Shown here: positions 52,822 to 63,863 of the stretch, in pieces | Numbering within the stretch: position 1 is the first letter of the stretch | Layout: each line of letters begins with the position of its first letter | Source: Lunularia cruciata | Lineage: Eukaryota; Streptophyta; Marchantiopsida; Lunulariales; Lunulariaceae | Direction of reading: 5' to 3' | Length of the DNA: 64,000 bases | Assembly: GCA_948567375.1 (NCBI GenBank) | Contig: OX419756.1 | Location: 53,112,552 to 53,176,551, forward strand | Translations under genes and position numbers: made by a program | Notes under the pieces: model-generated | What the model was told of the DNA's origin: nothing | What the model saw: the letters and a program-made list of their open reading frames with translations, nothing else | Databases searched by the model: none

Positions 52822-54060
52822 CAAGATGTAACTATCCAAAAGGGATGGATGCTAGGGAGAGGAAGGCCCTTGTAGCAAGATCTAGACCTTACACAATAGT
52901 GGAGGATATTCTTTTTCACCAAGGAGCAGATGGTCTACTTTGAAGAGAAGTGAGTAAGGAAGAGTCTATTCTACTCATAAAGGAGTTTCATGAAGGTTTA
53001 GTATGTGAAGGACACTTTGCATGAGAGGTGACTATTTTCAAGATACTAGATGCAGGTTACCATTGGAGAGAGATTTTCAAGGATAATCTTGATTATTGCA
53101 AAACTTGTCATGTTTGTCAAGCTTTTGCTAGAAAATCAACATCCACTCTCTACCACTCAGATCAATTCTATTGTAGGACCTTTTGAGAAGTGCAAAATTG
53201 ATTTTGTAGGTCCTCTCAATAGAACCCCGAGGAACAATTGGTACATTCTAGTAATTACTAATTACCTTACCAAGTGGGTTGAGGCTAGACCATTGAGGGA
53301 CAAGAATGAAGATGAAGTTGGGAGATTTATTTATGAACGCATTATCACTAGGTTTGGATGCCCTTTGGAGTTGGTTTTTGATAGAGGAGGATAGTTTACA
53401 AGAAGCATCACTACATCCATGCTACGACATGTCTCTATCACACATAGAGTAACTACATCCTATAAGCCAAATTCCAATGACTTGGCAGAGAGAACCAATC
53501 AGACCTTGTGCATGATGTTGGCCAAAGATGCAAAAATGGATGGAGGTAAACATCATTGAGACAAGAGGATTCATGCGGTTTTGTGGGAGTATAGGACAAC
53601 CATGAAAAATTCCACCGGATATTCTTCATTTCAATTGGTAAACTGTATTAAGTCTACCCTACCTATTCACTTTGATCTTTCCACCTTCCAAAGGATTCAT
53701 AGGAGATTGAAGAAAGCACAAGGAGGTGATGCAGGGAAGTCAAGGAAGGAACAACTCATAGAGTTGGAAGAGGCAAGAGCAGTTGTTATGGTTCAAGTGG
53801 AACAACCCCAAAGGAAACAAAAGGAGAGCTATGACAAGAGGCAAGGCAAGAAGAAGGTGGAGCCTTTCAAAGAAGGTGATTGGGTAATGTTGTTTGATTT
53901 TATTTGATTCAAGAGAGTACAAAAGAAGTTTTTGCCTAAGTACTTTGGACCTTTCATAGTAGAGAAGGTGTGGAGCAATTACACTTATGATCTCAAGGAG
54001 TGGGGAGGAAGAAACTTTGATAAGATTAACCGTAAACCATGATAAGTTGAAGATGTATCA
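52822..54060 (+). pseudogene. E6 integrase
   Basis: The zinc region appears near 52980-53130 (EFHEGLVC with a following stop, CKTCHVCQAFARK-like text). The core has CKIDFVGPLNRTP, YILVITNYLTKWVEARP (the site that is interrupted in E4) and CPLELVFDRGG. The NQTLCMMLAKDAKM region and WEYRTTMKNSTGYSSFQLV follow, then KYFGPFIVEKVW. Stops lie near 53393 and 53560 and in the C terminus. Confidence 0.83.
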
Positions 54061-54105
54061 TAGAAGGTAGAGAGACCTTCACTTTGAGGACAAAGTGAAA
54101 ACTTA

Positions 54106-54118
54106 GTTTGGGGGTAAA
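54106..54118 (+). other. E6 polypurine tract
   Basis: tttgggggtaaa directly before the LTR start TGTAACACCC. Confidence 0.8.
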
Positions 54119-54808
54119 TGTAACACCCATTTGTGCATGTGTGTGGTATTTTGATATTTAGCTTGGTATTACAAGTATTTGAGAGATATTATTTATAGAG
54201 ATAAAGGATGGTTCTACATTAGTAATGATTAGCTAAATTTAGTCATAGCTAAGATAGAAGGGACCTTACTTTAGAGGAAATGGAAAAGATGAGCATCACT
54301 ATTTTGGATACTAATGTGTTGATTTGGTATTATCCCTAGGTTTTTGGCTTTGAGGAAAGAGTTGAGAACTCTTGGGCCCACAAGCCTTTTTGTTTTGGAT
54401 TCTTCTATAGTCCAAGGATAGCCCATGTGAAGGAATCCTTGACTTAGTGGTTGAGTCAAGATAAGATCACATGCTTAGTGGAATATGCCCATGTGGATGG
54501 ATATTCCTTTATAATTTTTGACTTCACTTGACGTTTAGCCTAGTAACTTGAGTTACTCCAATAATTAGTAACTTTTGTGCATAACTATTTCACAAGTATA
54601 TAAACAAGGGGTGAGGAGGTACTCATCATCCTTTCATTTACAACTATCTCTCTCTCATTGAGTTCTCTAGTGAGCAATATCTTGAGGCTTGGAGAGTTAG
54701 CCTTGGAGGAGTATGATGGAGTTGGGGTTCTTTGCCTTCTTAGTCCATGGAGTGCTACCACAATAGCCATCAGAGGTTCATCCTAAGTGAGAGACAGGTT
54801 GGCTCACA
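54119..54808 (+). repeat. E6 3' LTR (690 bp)
   Basis: Begins TGTAACACCCATTTG and ends ggttggctcaca, collinear with the E4 LTRs over its whole length. No paired 5' LTR exists in the window. Confidence 0.92.
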
Positions 54809-56996
54809 GAACACAAAGAAGATCCAAGTAATTCAAGGGTTACCCATCCCAGAGACTATATGAGAGCTAAGAAGTTTTCTTCATAGAGCTGCACTTGTTC
54901 TTTCACATTGAGCTTGGGGCAAGAGCAGTCTAATGGTAGTTTTTCCATGGTGCACAAGGGCCTTAATTTAGGTGCCTCACAAGAATTATTTTGGGTAATT
55001 TAGGCACCAAAAATCTTACATGCCTATTATAAGTATGCTTGGCTATATAGTATACTATAGGCAATATGTTCATATGTATGTTAAGATCACCTCTACACTG
55101 ATAGGCCTCTTGCACACCATGGTTGACTTTGTATGGATGAAAAAATGCAGCAACTCATTCAAAACCTTAAAGCAAAAGTTGGCCATAGCTCTGATTTTGG
55201 CAACACCAAACTATGAGTTGGTTTTTCATGTTTTTGTAGATACTTCTAACATGGCTATGTGCACTATTCTAGTTCAATATGATGATGAATAGTGGTAACA
55301 CCGAAATCTATTATGCTAGTAGGCAAATAAGCTTGGCTAAAAGAAACTACTTGACAACCAAATGGGAGTGCCTTGGAATAATTTTTGTTGTTCAAAAGTT
55401 GTATTGTTACTTGATGGGTAATAGTTTCATCTTCCATGTAGATCATGAAGCCCTCAAATAAAAAACCATGCCATGTGGGAAGATGGGCCCAATGGATGCT
55501 ACTCCTACAAGAGTTTTCATTCATGTGGAATACCGTATAATCAAGTCTCATGATAATATAAAAATTTTGTCATGTATTCTTAGACTACTCATCATTTGTT
55601 TGCTTAGCATGGATCTTGTAGACTTTCATCTTTTTTACTTGCAGAAAAGCATAACTACACAATCATCTTAGATGATCCAAATCAAGCACTATCTACAAGA
55701 AGCATGCCTTTTGACTTACCAAGGGCCAAACACAAAAAAATCTCATATGTCAACACTTCCGTTCACTAGTTTGTAGGGAGACCTCTACCAAATAGGAGTA
55801 GATAGAGTACTCTAGTGTTGCATTAGCCCAAAGGAGGTTCCCATTGTGTTAAAAGCATGCCACTCAAAAAAAAATTTGAGCACTACTCTAGCAAGCTTAC
55901 TTCCCACAAGGTCTGCCTTGTAGGATACTATTTTGGTATACACCAACCAATATGCCCGCATGTGTGATGCTTGCCAAAGAGTTGGCAAACCCTTGCCATA
56001 GTACAGGATGTACCTCCATCCCATATTGGTATCTCAACCATTCTAAAAGTAAGGACTTGACTTTGTGGGACCTATTAATCTTGCACTCAATGGACTAGGC
56101 ATCACTATATAATTGTACTTGTAGATTAGTAACAAAGTAGGTAGAAGCAAAAACTTTTGTAAAAAATTTTGCTATGATCAATATCCAATTTGTGCAAAGA
56201 AATATCATTCAAGATTTGATATTCCCTTATCTATTATCATGGAAAATATATCAAATTTTATCATTGAAGGAGTACAAGATTTAACTACCACTTACAAGGT
56301 CCAACACCACCAATCTACCCCATACCACCCACAAGAAAATAGTCAAGCCAAACATGTCCATGGAATTCTCTTAACTCTAGAATAAAATGGTGAGTATAAA
56401 CCTCATGAATTGGGATCAAAATCTCCTAGGTGCTCTTTAGGCTTACTATACCATAGTAAAACTCACTAGGAGATACATCCTATTCCAACTTGTCTATGAG
56501 AAAGAGGTCATTTTTCCAATAGAAATTTTAATCTTGTCACTTATCATGTTTATGGGCAATTTGATAGGGATATCTCAATCTCTTAGGGGGGAGACAACAA
56601 TGAAAGAAAGATTTTTTTCATTACATAATCTATTAGAAAATTGCTTGCAACACTCTATACACAATACACCACTCAAGCTAAGTGGAAATGTACTTTGATT
56701 GCAAAACCGGAGGTCCCACTTCACAAATAAGACTTGGTGTTAAATTTAATGACAAAGTTGGCCAAGTTCCCAACAAATTTGCTAAAAATTGGCTTGGTCC
56801 TTATTAAGTGTGGGAAGTCTTTGACAATGGGTCAATCCAATTGGAAATGTTGGATGAAGAACTCTTGGAATCCCACACCAATGTTGCAAAGTGCAGGCCA
56901 TATAGTGTGTACTACATCCCATTGAGAGAAAAATAAGAAAAGATACCATGAGAAACCCGATGCTTCTTTATGATGGAGGAAAAGGGTACTATGAGC
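54809..56996 (+). mobile_element. E12: Athila/Tat-like pol remnant
   Basis: This plus-strand fragment contains, in order, a reverse transcriptase thumb (MLGYIVYYRQYVHMY), RNase H (VFVDTSNMAMCTILVQ, YYASRQISLAKRNYL, FHVDHEALK), an integrase zinc region (CDACQRVGKPLP), an integrase core start (GLDFVGPIN), HPQENSQAKHVHG and the C-terminal VWEVFDNGSIQLEMLDEE. Stops are frequent. A purine-rich stretch (gatggaggaaaaggg) lies just before the E7-type LTR. No start, gag or protease is present. Confidence 0.75.
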
Positions 56997-57685
56997 TGTA
57001 ACAACCATTGGCGTATACTCTACAGGGGTTTTAAGTTTGATATTGTAAGTAGTGACAAAATATTATCTATATGGAGTTTAGCTAAGCTTTGACATTAATC
57101 ATGATTAGCTAGAGCTAGTCCTAAAGGTGACCCTATTTTAGAGGGAGGAAAAAAAGTGAGCACCATTATTTTATCTTCTAGTGTATTAACTTGGTATTAT
57201 TCCTAGCTATTGGGCTTTGAGGAAAGAGTTGAGAACTCTTTGGCACACAAAGCCTTGTTAGTGAAAAAATTTCTATAGTCCAAGGATGGCCCATGTGAAG
57301 GAATCCTTGACATAGTTGGTAGGTGAAGATAAGATCACCTACTCATGGAATTACTCCCATGTGCTTGGATATTCCTTTAGACTTTTAGAATTTATTTGAC
57401 TTTTAGCCTAGTAACTTGAATTACTCCAATAATTAATAACTTTGGTGTGTAACTATATTACAAGTATATAAGCTAACAATGAAGAAGTACTCATCATCCT
57501 TTCATTTGCAACTATCTTTCTCTCATTTAATTCTCTAGTGAACAATGTCTTGAGTCTTGGACGTGCCTTGGAGTTCTAGCCTTGGAGAAGTGTGAGGGAG
57601 TTGGGATTCTTTTCCTTCTTAGTCCATGGTGAACTACCTTAATAGCCATCAGAGGTTCATCCTTAGTGAGACAAGTTGGATCATA
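56997..57685 (+). repeat. E7 5' LTR (689 bp)
   Basis: Starts TGTAACAACCATTGG and ends ggatcata, where the terminal CA is TA. It aligns with the E4 LTR along its full length, most weakly in the first 150 bases. Because E12 ends exactly here with a purine tract, it could formally be an E12 3' LTR, but the leader that follows is clearly E4-type. Confidence 0.8.
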
Positions 57686-57725
57686 TTTTTGTACCATTTC
57701 TTGTATCTCTGTAGAAGGCAAGATA

Positions 57726-57896
57726 ATGTTTCACTTTCAATTGTACATTAGACAAAAGAAGACTATGAGAGCTCAAGTGGAGAGAACATTAGGGGAGGAG
57801 AGATTTGAACTTATGTTAGAGAACTTGGACTTATTTTTATACTCTATATTTCATTATGATGTTTTTGGGATGATATTATACATCTTATACACATGA
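57726..57896 (+). CDS. E7 first leader ORF (56 aa), conserved module
   Basis: MFHFQLYIRQKKTMRAQ to MILYILYT, the same 56-codon length as in E4. GEERFELMLEN is shared; the core reads FLYSIFHYDVF where E4 has FVYPVVHYDVF. It is uninterrupted even though most E7 genes are broken. The position, about 40 bases after the LTR and just past the degraded primer site, equals that in E4. Confidence 0.6.
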   Translation: MFHFQLYIRQKKTMRAQVERTLGEERFELMLENLDLFLYSIFHYDVFGMILYILYT

Positions 57897-58078
57897 GTAT
57901 TTGGAGAGATTATCTGAGGTGGATTACAATCATTGAGGATTATGGTGATTTTAGGAAAAACCTCAAGTTTGAGATCTGGGTTTTAAATTTAATAGAAGAT
58001 AGCTTGGGCTATCTTTCATTTGGAACATTCAAAATTATTGCAATGGCTGCTACACGCACTAAGCTAGAACTTATGTAA
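57893..58078 (+). CDS. E7 second leader ORF
   Basis: Overlaps the first leader ORF stop by four bases (atga) and aligns with E4 40032-40256 through DSLGYLSFGTFKII. Whether it is a separate protein or part of a longer ancestral one is unclear. No known domain. Confidence 0.45.
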   Translation: MSIWRDYLRWITIIEDYGDFRKNLKFEIWVLNLIEDSLGYLSFGTFKIIAMAATRTKLELM

Positions 58079-58137
58079 GGGGTAGAGTAAATTGTTATAG
58101 CAAATTGCACACTCTCTAGAATTTTGTACAGAGTTTT

Positions 58138-58190
58138 TCATTTTTTCATTTTTCATTTTTTCATTTTTCATTTTTCATTAGATTGTTCTA
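58138..58190. repeat. (ttttcat)n simple repeat
   Basis: About six imperfect repeats of ttttcat/tttttcat in the E7 leader. E4 has no equivalent expansion. Confidence 0.8.
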
Positions 58191-58669
58191 AAAATTTTTA
58201 ATAAAATTAAGTGTAATCTATTCTACCTTCAAGCCAAAGAATTGGGGAGAGATAATTCTTATGCAAATGGTTATGAATTTTTGAATTTTTGAAGCAGGTG
58301 ATTTTAGACCAAATCTAAGATGATGTGTAATTAATAGAGAGATTCTTTGGCCAAATGGCTGGATGAAGGGGCTTAAATTTTGTAGGAGAAGACTCTCTAG
58401 AGGGAATCTTGTGTGCACAAAAGTGCAAAGAATTTGGAGTGACTAGTTGGGTGGATTGACTAAGATTGTGAAGAAGATTCACTTCTAGGAAGTTAAGTTC
58501 TCATGCATGAGTGTGAGAAAAACCAAAAACATGTTTGAGTGTTTAGACTCATCTTGTGTCACGTAGTGACAAATCAAATCAAAAGTAAGCCAGTGGGAGC
58601 ATGGATGCCCATCAAGAGTAGAAATTGAGGTTATGCAAGGTTTCTCCAGGTTGAGAAATTGAGGTTGAT

Positions 58670-59065
58670 TTGCAGAAAAAAAAATTTAGAATAGAATTTG
58701 AAGAGAGTGTTGAGAGGATCCAAAAACCTACATCTTTGGGAGGAAAGAGTGATTCTACGTGCTTTTTATATAGAAAGAAGAGACATAAGGCAAGCTCATG
58801 TCCATTGACCTTTCAGAACAATAGATTGAGGGAAAGAAGAGGCTTCTTTGGCTTGGGATTATATGTTGGACCTTCTTTGCCAAGATTGGGAGGGAAGGGA
58901 TCTAAAACCAAGGAGTTGTGTGAGGTTTGTGGAATAGAAGGACTTCCAAAAGGGCATGAGTGTAGTGGCATAATAGCACTTTTGGAAACTTTGGTGAAAG
59001 ATCTTGGGGAAAGTCTTAGCACCACTATAGAAAAACTACCTTCACTAGATAGTTCTCAAGATTAG
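58670..59065 (+). CDS. E7 upstream zinc-finger protein (131 aa)
   Basis: This is the most complete copy of the pre-gag ORF of this family. FRIEFEESVERIQKP is followed by CFLYRKKRHKASSC, a CX2CX4HX4C motif with the second Cys changed to Tyr, then RRGFFGLGLYVGPSLPR, then KELCEVCGIEGLPKGHEC (CX2CX8HXC, all metal ligands present), then LLETLVKDLGESLS. It lies about 220 bases before gag. Its conserved architecture in E4, E6 and E7 suggests a nucleic-acid-binding accessory protein. This is inference; no experimental family was recognised. Confidence 0.6.
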   Translation: MQKKKFRIEFEESVERIQKPTSLGGKSDSTCFLYRKKRHKASSCPLTFQNNRLRERRGFFGLGLYVGPSLPRLGGKGSKTKELCEVCGIEGLPKGHECSGIIALLETLVKDLGESLSTTIEKLPSLDSSQD

Positions 59066-59297
59066 TAATGGAGATAACTTTTCAATTGATGGATAAGCTA
59101 TCCATTAAGTTCAACTAAATATGCACCTTGGGATTTGATCTTGCAATGGGAATCATAGAGCAATCTAAACCTTTATGTTGCTTATGGTTTACTACTCTAA
59201 AGTGATTTTAGTCATGTTAGTACTCTACTAGATATAGGGTAAGAGAAAATAGAAAAAAACACAAAGAGAGGAGAAAGGTAGTGAGAGGCTAAGATAG

Positions 59298-60165
59298 GGA
59301 AACTTCCAATTTTCTATGGCAAGAATAGAGAGGATGTGGGGGCTTTTGTGAGGGATTTCAAGAGGGCTTGCATAGGAAATAATGAGAGGAGGAAGAACAA
59401 GTAGGCCTTAGTACTACCGGATTTCTTTGAGGATGCAGCTCTTACATGGTATGAGTCAGAAGAGAGAGAGGAGAGATGGGTAAGAGGAGTCTTGGAAGAG
59501 TGGGACTACAACACTGATTGAGAACTTTCTTTTGTATGAGAGTTATGAGAGATTGATGAGTGAGGTTACCTTCTTCAAGCAAGGAGATGGAGAGAAAGCG
59601 AGAGTCTATGTAGAAAGAGTGGAGAAGTTAGAGCACAGGTTTTGCATTTTTGAGGAAGAGAGGACCATGATGTGGAGACTACCATATTGGGATAGGAGCC
59701 ATGCTCATCACAAATTTTGTGGGAGGGTTGAAACTAAAAATTCAAAGCAAGGTGAGTTATGAGAAACCTTCTTCCAAGGTAGAAACTATCAAGATTGCAG
59801 TTATTATGGAGGAGAGTTTGGAAGGGGATGAGATTGATTTGGTGGTGAAGGAGGTTGTTCATCCTCCACAAGTCTACAATTATGGTAGAGCTTGTGATCC
59901 TTTGGTGGCAAGAGCACACCAAATTTATTGGTTTCTCCTATTAGTAGTATGGCACAAGATCCCCTTCAAACTATCATGGAGCAACTTGGAGATCCCAAGA
60001 ACAATGTAGTGCAACTACCGAAGAAGAGAAGGGTAGACCAAAATGTTGGGAGAGTGCATAGGTTATAGAAACTATCCATATAGTGGAGGCCAACCAACTA
60101 GCAATTTTAATGGTAAAACTTGTTTTGGATGTGGAGGTAGAGATCACATTGAAAGGAATTTCCCA
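59298..60165 (+). pseudogene. E7 gag and zinc knuckle
   Basis: Fragments match E4 gag: SYERLMSEVTFFKQGDGEK, VYVERVEKLEHRF and FVGGLKLKIQSKV. The knuckle CFGCGGRDHIERNF (60121-60162) has its last Cys changed to Phe. Frame changes and stops occur near 59400, 59680 and 59740. It is not functional. Confidence 0.8.
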
Positions 60166-60245
60166 AATTTCATGTACCATGGAGAAGGGGTTATGAGGAG
60201 GAAAATAGAAAGAAGGAAGGAAGTGGTGATGCTCAAGTTCCTCCT

Positions 60246-61400
60246 GTGCAAAACAGAGGTAAGGAGATAGCATCCATAGATGCGGTGGAGAGCAAGTATG
60301 AGAAGAGAGAATGCTCAAACTCCAAAGGTCTTAACTTGGAGCTTTTGGCACAAGAGAAGAAGAGAGCACATTCTTCATATGATATATATTCTTCTCAAGA
60401 ATTCACTCCTACCAAGGATAGTCCAATGCCCATAAGGAGTAATCACACAACTAGTTCAACACCATCAACAAAGACTTTAAGAAAGAAGTTGGGGATGGAT
60501 GATTTCTTGATCTCAAAGTAATAATGGGGCTATAATGTGTTGTATGTTAGTAGTCACAAGGCCAACATCATGGTGGGTCAACTGAGTGCTTTGAATTCTA
60601 CCTTGAGAAAGGAACCTAGAGGTGGTTTGAGTTCTACAAGGAGCAAGAGAAACAAGAAAGCAAAGGCTCTAGTATCAATGGGAGTGGCGGATGCAAACCC
60701 AACACCATGGGAGGCTTGTGAATATACCTCCAAGATTGATGTGAGAGTGAATGGTCACAATATCAAGGATGCACTTGTTGATGGAGGATCTATAGTGAAT
60801 GCTATTTTAGAGAAGTTGATGAAGAAGTTGGGTATGATACCCTCTAGACCTTCAACTTTTGTGGTTAGCATGGCAAACAAGCAACAATTTCAACTAGTGG
60901 GTGTGATGGACAAGGTGGTGGTCTCAATCATAGGGATTTAAAATCACATGACTTTCCAAGTCTTGAAAGATGCAAGTTATGATTTGCTACTTGGGAGGCC
61001 ATGGTTGAGAGCAACTTGAACAATTGATTGATGGCACAAAGAGTACTTGAGAATTGGGCCACCAACCATCCGGTTACAATTCCAATAACCAATACCATCT
61101 ATATCTCACATATAGATACACCATCTTTTGATTACTAGGAGTCAAATGTAAAGGAGCTTCAAGTGTGGATAGCAGCATGGAAGAAGAGACCTCTTTATAT
61201 GAGGATGAATCTGAATCCAATTTAGATGTGCATTCCTTGTGTGTTATGAACTTTGTGCATAAGCTAGAGTTTTTGAAGGATCCAAATAGATCAAAAATCA
61301 TCAACCCTTAAGGAGGTAGAGAGAAGACTATCTACCTTGAAGTATGGTCCCAATGTTAACAAGGAAGAGAAGGTAATATTTTTTGCAAGTACATCTATGT
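60246..61400 (+). pseudogene. E7 linker and aspartic protease
   Basis: Linker ORF 60246-60521 (SKYEKRECSNSKGLNLELL) and protease ORF 60537-60941 with DALVDGGSIVNAILEK: D-G-G is intact, unlike in E6. A TAA at 60939 precedes the distal SYDLLLGRPWLRA in another frame near 60970-61010. An acidic linker follows, with frame changes. Confidence 0.8.
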
Positions 61401-62140
61401 GTTTGCTATTAGTTACAAGGATCTCAAGGAAGTCATCTTGGAGGAGCACCAAATAAAGATGGAATCACATGCAAGACCATTCTACCAAAAGCAATGTAGC
61501 ATTAGCCCACCAACAACTTTGGTCGTGAAGGGAGAGATTTGTGAGAAGCTCAAGGAGACTGAGTTTACTTATGAGGTGGATATATCAAAATGGGTACCTC
61601 TAATTGTGATTGTGAATAAGAAGAATGGCAAGGTTCAAGTATGATTGATTACAAGAAGCTCAATGTTGTGACCAAGAAAGATTACTACTCCTTGCCATTG
61701 ATTGATGAGATCTTGGAGGAGGTTGTGGGTCACAATATGTAAATTTTTGGAGATGGTTATGATGGCAACAACCAAATCAAGATTACACTAGAGCATCAAC
61801 AACTCACCACATTCACTACACCTTGGGGAACTTACCCTTTCAAGGTCATGCCTTTTGGGCTTTGTAATACTCCAATCACATTCTAATGGTTCATGAACAA
61901 TTTGTTTAAACTCTTCATTGGGCAATTTGTGAGATTTTATTGGTGACTTTTGTGTTTATGGGAGCAAGAAGGAGCACTTAGAGCACTTGATCAAGGTTTT
62001 CCAATGCTTGGATGAAGCAAATGTATCACTCAACCCAGAGAAGTGCATCTTTGGTTGTGAAGAAGGTCTATTCTTGTGGCATATCATTTCCAAGGATGGA
62101 ATAGTAGTGGATCCTTGAAAGGTGAGGAAAATCTCAGACC
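61399..62140 (+). pseudogene. E7 reverse transcriptase remnant
   Basis: The fingers are at 61399-61644 (LEEHQIKMESHARPF, VIVNKKNGKVQV), the palm near 61650-61910 (YPFKVMPFGLCN, TTFTTPWGT-type text). The catalytic region near 61930 is damaged: sequence equivalent to FIDDFCVYG reads across a deletion and frame change. Stops are numerous. Confidence 0.78.
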
Positions 62141-62149
62141 TTCCATTCC

Positions 62150-62888
62150 CTTCAAGCTTGAAAAAGTTATGTCAATTCTTGGAGATTGGTTGGGTACTAT
62201 AGGAGGTTCATCTTCTTATGTTCCAAAAAGGCTTATGTATTGACCACTTACGTGAAGAAAATTGTAGAGTACATGGTGATTTTGGAGGACAAAGAGGCTC
62301 TCAAAGCTTTTATGGAGCTCAATCAATCCCTTGTTATGGCTCCAATTCTTGCTAAACCTGATTAGAGTAAGCCTTTCATTCTTTATATTGATGCTTTCAA
62401 TGTAGCTATAGGATGCACTCTTAGTCAATTAGACCAAGATTAGCATGATCATCCAACAACTTATGCTAGTAGACAAATGGTCTCAGTAAAGAAGAATCAT
62501 TCAGTCACAAAAAGGGAAAGGTTGGCAATATTTTTTGGTCTCAAGAAGTTTCAACACTACTTGATTGGAGGGAAGGCCATTATTTGTCATGGATCACAAG
62601 GATTTAAAGTACATCTTCAACAATTCTAATGTGGAGGGGAGGCTAGCAAGGTGGATGATAATCTTTTCTAAGTATGATTACACCATTGAGGATAGCCCAA
62701 GGAAGAACATGCCAATGCTGATTTTTTTATCTAGGGCTTATGATCATGATGGAATTGAGCTAGTTGATGGTTCTTTTCCAAACAAAGAACTCATGATAAC
62801 CTCAATCACTCAAGAGGTTCCAATGGAGTACAAGGAGATTGTGGAATTTGTTACAAAACATAACTACCTAAATGGGATGCATGCATAG
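62150..62888 (+). pseudogene. E7 thumb and RNase H
   Basis: ORF 62565-62888 contains FVMDHKDLKYIFNNSNVEG and YTIEDSPRKNMP in shifted frames. Upstream are VAIGCTLSQLDQD and the SVKKNHSVTKRERL region. Ends HNYLNGMHA before a stop; homology ends about 30 bases later. Confidence 0.78.
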
Positions 62889-62915
62889 GGAGGGGCCAAG
62901 AAATTTGTAGGATAC

Positions 62916-63407
62916 CAATGTAATGATGACCAAGAGGCCATAAGAAGTTGATCCCACAAAATAAAACAAGTTGGAGTAATCTACCTAAATGCTAGATGTC
63001 CTTGTAAGTAGGGAATATTATACCCAATGGCTATAAAACCCTGACCAAGCATGGAAGCTTGGTTAGGTCTCCATATTGATAAAGCTAAGATGTAGTCATT
63101 TTTCTCATAGTGTAGTGCAGTCACTACGGGAAGAATAAAAGCAAGTCGTATGAGAGAATTCCATAAATCCAAGGATGCAAAGCTTGCTTAGGTAGAGAAG
63201 GATGTTGTGTGGTAAGATTATTTTGCCATGGCTGAGAAAGAGTTAGGGGAGAGACTAACTTAGCTTCAAGCTCTTTGGACAAACAAGGCAACTATCAATC
63301 AACCATTATAAACCAAGAAGTTAAAGACCTAATAGATAGAAGGAGATCTTTGCACCCTACATGACTAAGCATCCCATGTGAAAGAGAACTCCAAGGTAGC
63401 ACCTAAT
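62916..63407. other. Unassigned interval
   Basis: No ORF or element homology to other parts of the window is recognised here. It is AT-rich, with aagcatggaagcttggt near 63048. It may belong to an element not otherwise present in the window. Confidence 0.5.
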
Positions 63408-63863
63408 AGTGAGTGGGCCTATCTCTCACTCAAGATGAACCTTTGATGGCTATTAAGGTAGCACACCATGGACCAAGAAGGCAAAGAACCTCAACTCCAT
63501 CACACTCCCCCAAGGCTAAAACTCAAAGGCACCTCAAAGACTCAAAACATTACTCAATAGAGAACTCAATAAGAAAGATAGTTACGATGAAAGGATGATG
63601 AATACCTTCTCACTCCTAGCTTATATACTTGTGAAAAAGTTACACATCAAAGTTATTAATTACTTTTAGCCTAGTAACTCAAGTTACTAGGCTAAAAGTC
63701 AAATAAAGTCAAAAAGTCTATAGGAATATCCAAGCACTTGGAATAATCCTATGAGTAGGTGGTCTTATCCTCACCTACCTCCTAAGTCAAGGATTCCTTC
63801 ATATGGGCTATCCTTGGACTATAGAAAATTTTGCACCAACAAGACTTTGTGGGACCAAGAGTT
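63408..63863 (-). repeat. Partial LTR of the E4 family
   Basis: It is collinear with 33017 to about 33450 (ctctcactcaagatgaacc, gcacaccatggacc, tcacatgggctatccttgg-like text) and loses similarity at gggaccaagagtt. It is in the opposite direction to E7, so it is not the E7 3' LTR. Confidence 0.85.

Larger units (their letters stand above)
48705..54808 (+). mobile_element. E6: decayed E4-family element, 5'-truncated
   Basis: The plus-strand element begins abruptly inside the upstream zinc-finger gene at the E5 boundary, then gag, protease, reverse transcriptase, RNase H, integrase, polypurine tract and 3' LTR follow in order. The LTR, primer site and first leader ORFs are absent. Sequence is close to E4 throughout but has many stops. 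E5 was therefore inserted in E6 and the rest of E6 was lost beyond E5. Confidence 0.9.
56997..62915 (+). mobile_element. E7: decayed E4-family element, 3'-truncated
   Basis: Plus strand: 5' LTR, degraded primer site, leader ORFs, upstream zinc-finger protein, gag, protease, reverse transcriptase and RNase H. Homology to E4 stops near 62915, shortly after the region matching GMHARER of E4. Integrase and the 3' LTR are missing. Divergence from E4 is greater than that of E6. Confidence 0.88.

Noticed and set aside
56997-57685. LTR belonging to E12 as its 3' LTR
   Set aside because: A purine tract precedes it, but the E4-type leader ORFs follow directly, and the LTR is of the E4 family. The alternative remains possible.
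63408-63863. 3' LTR of E7
   Set aside because: It is in the opposite orientation to E7 and separated from it by unrelated sequence.
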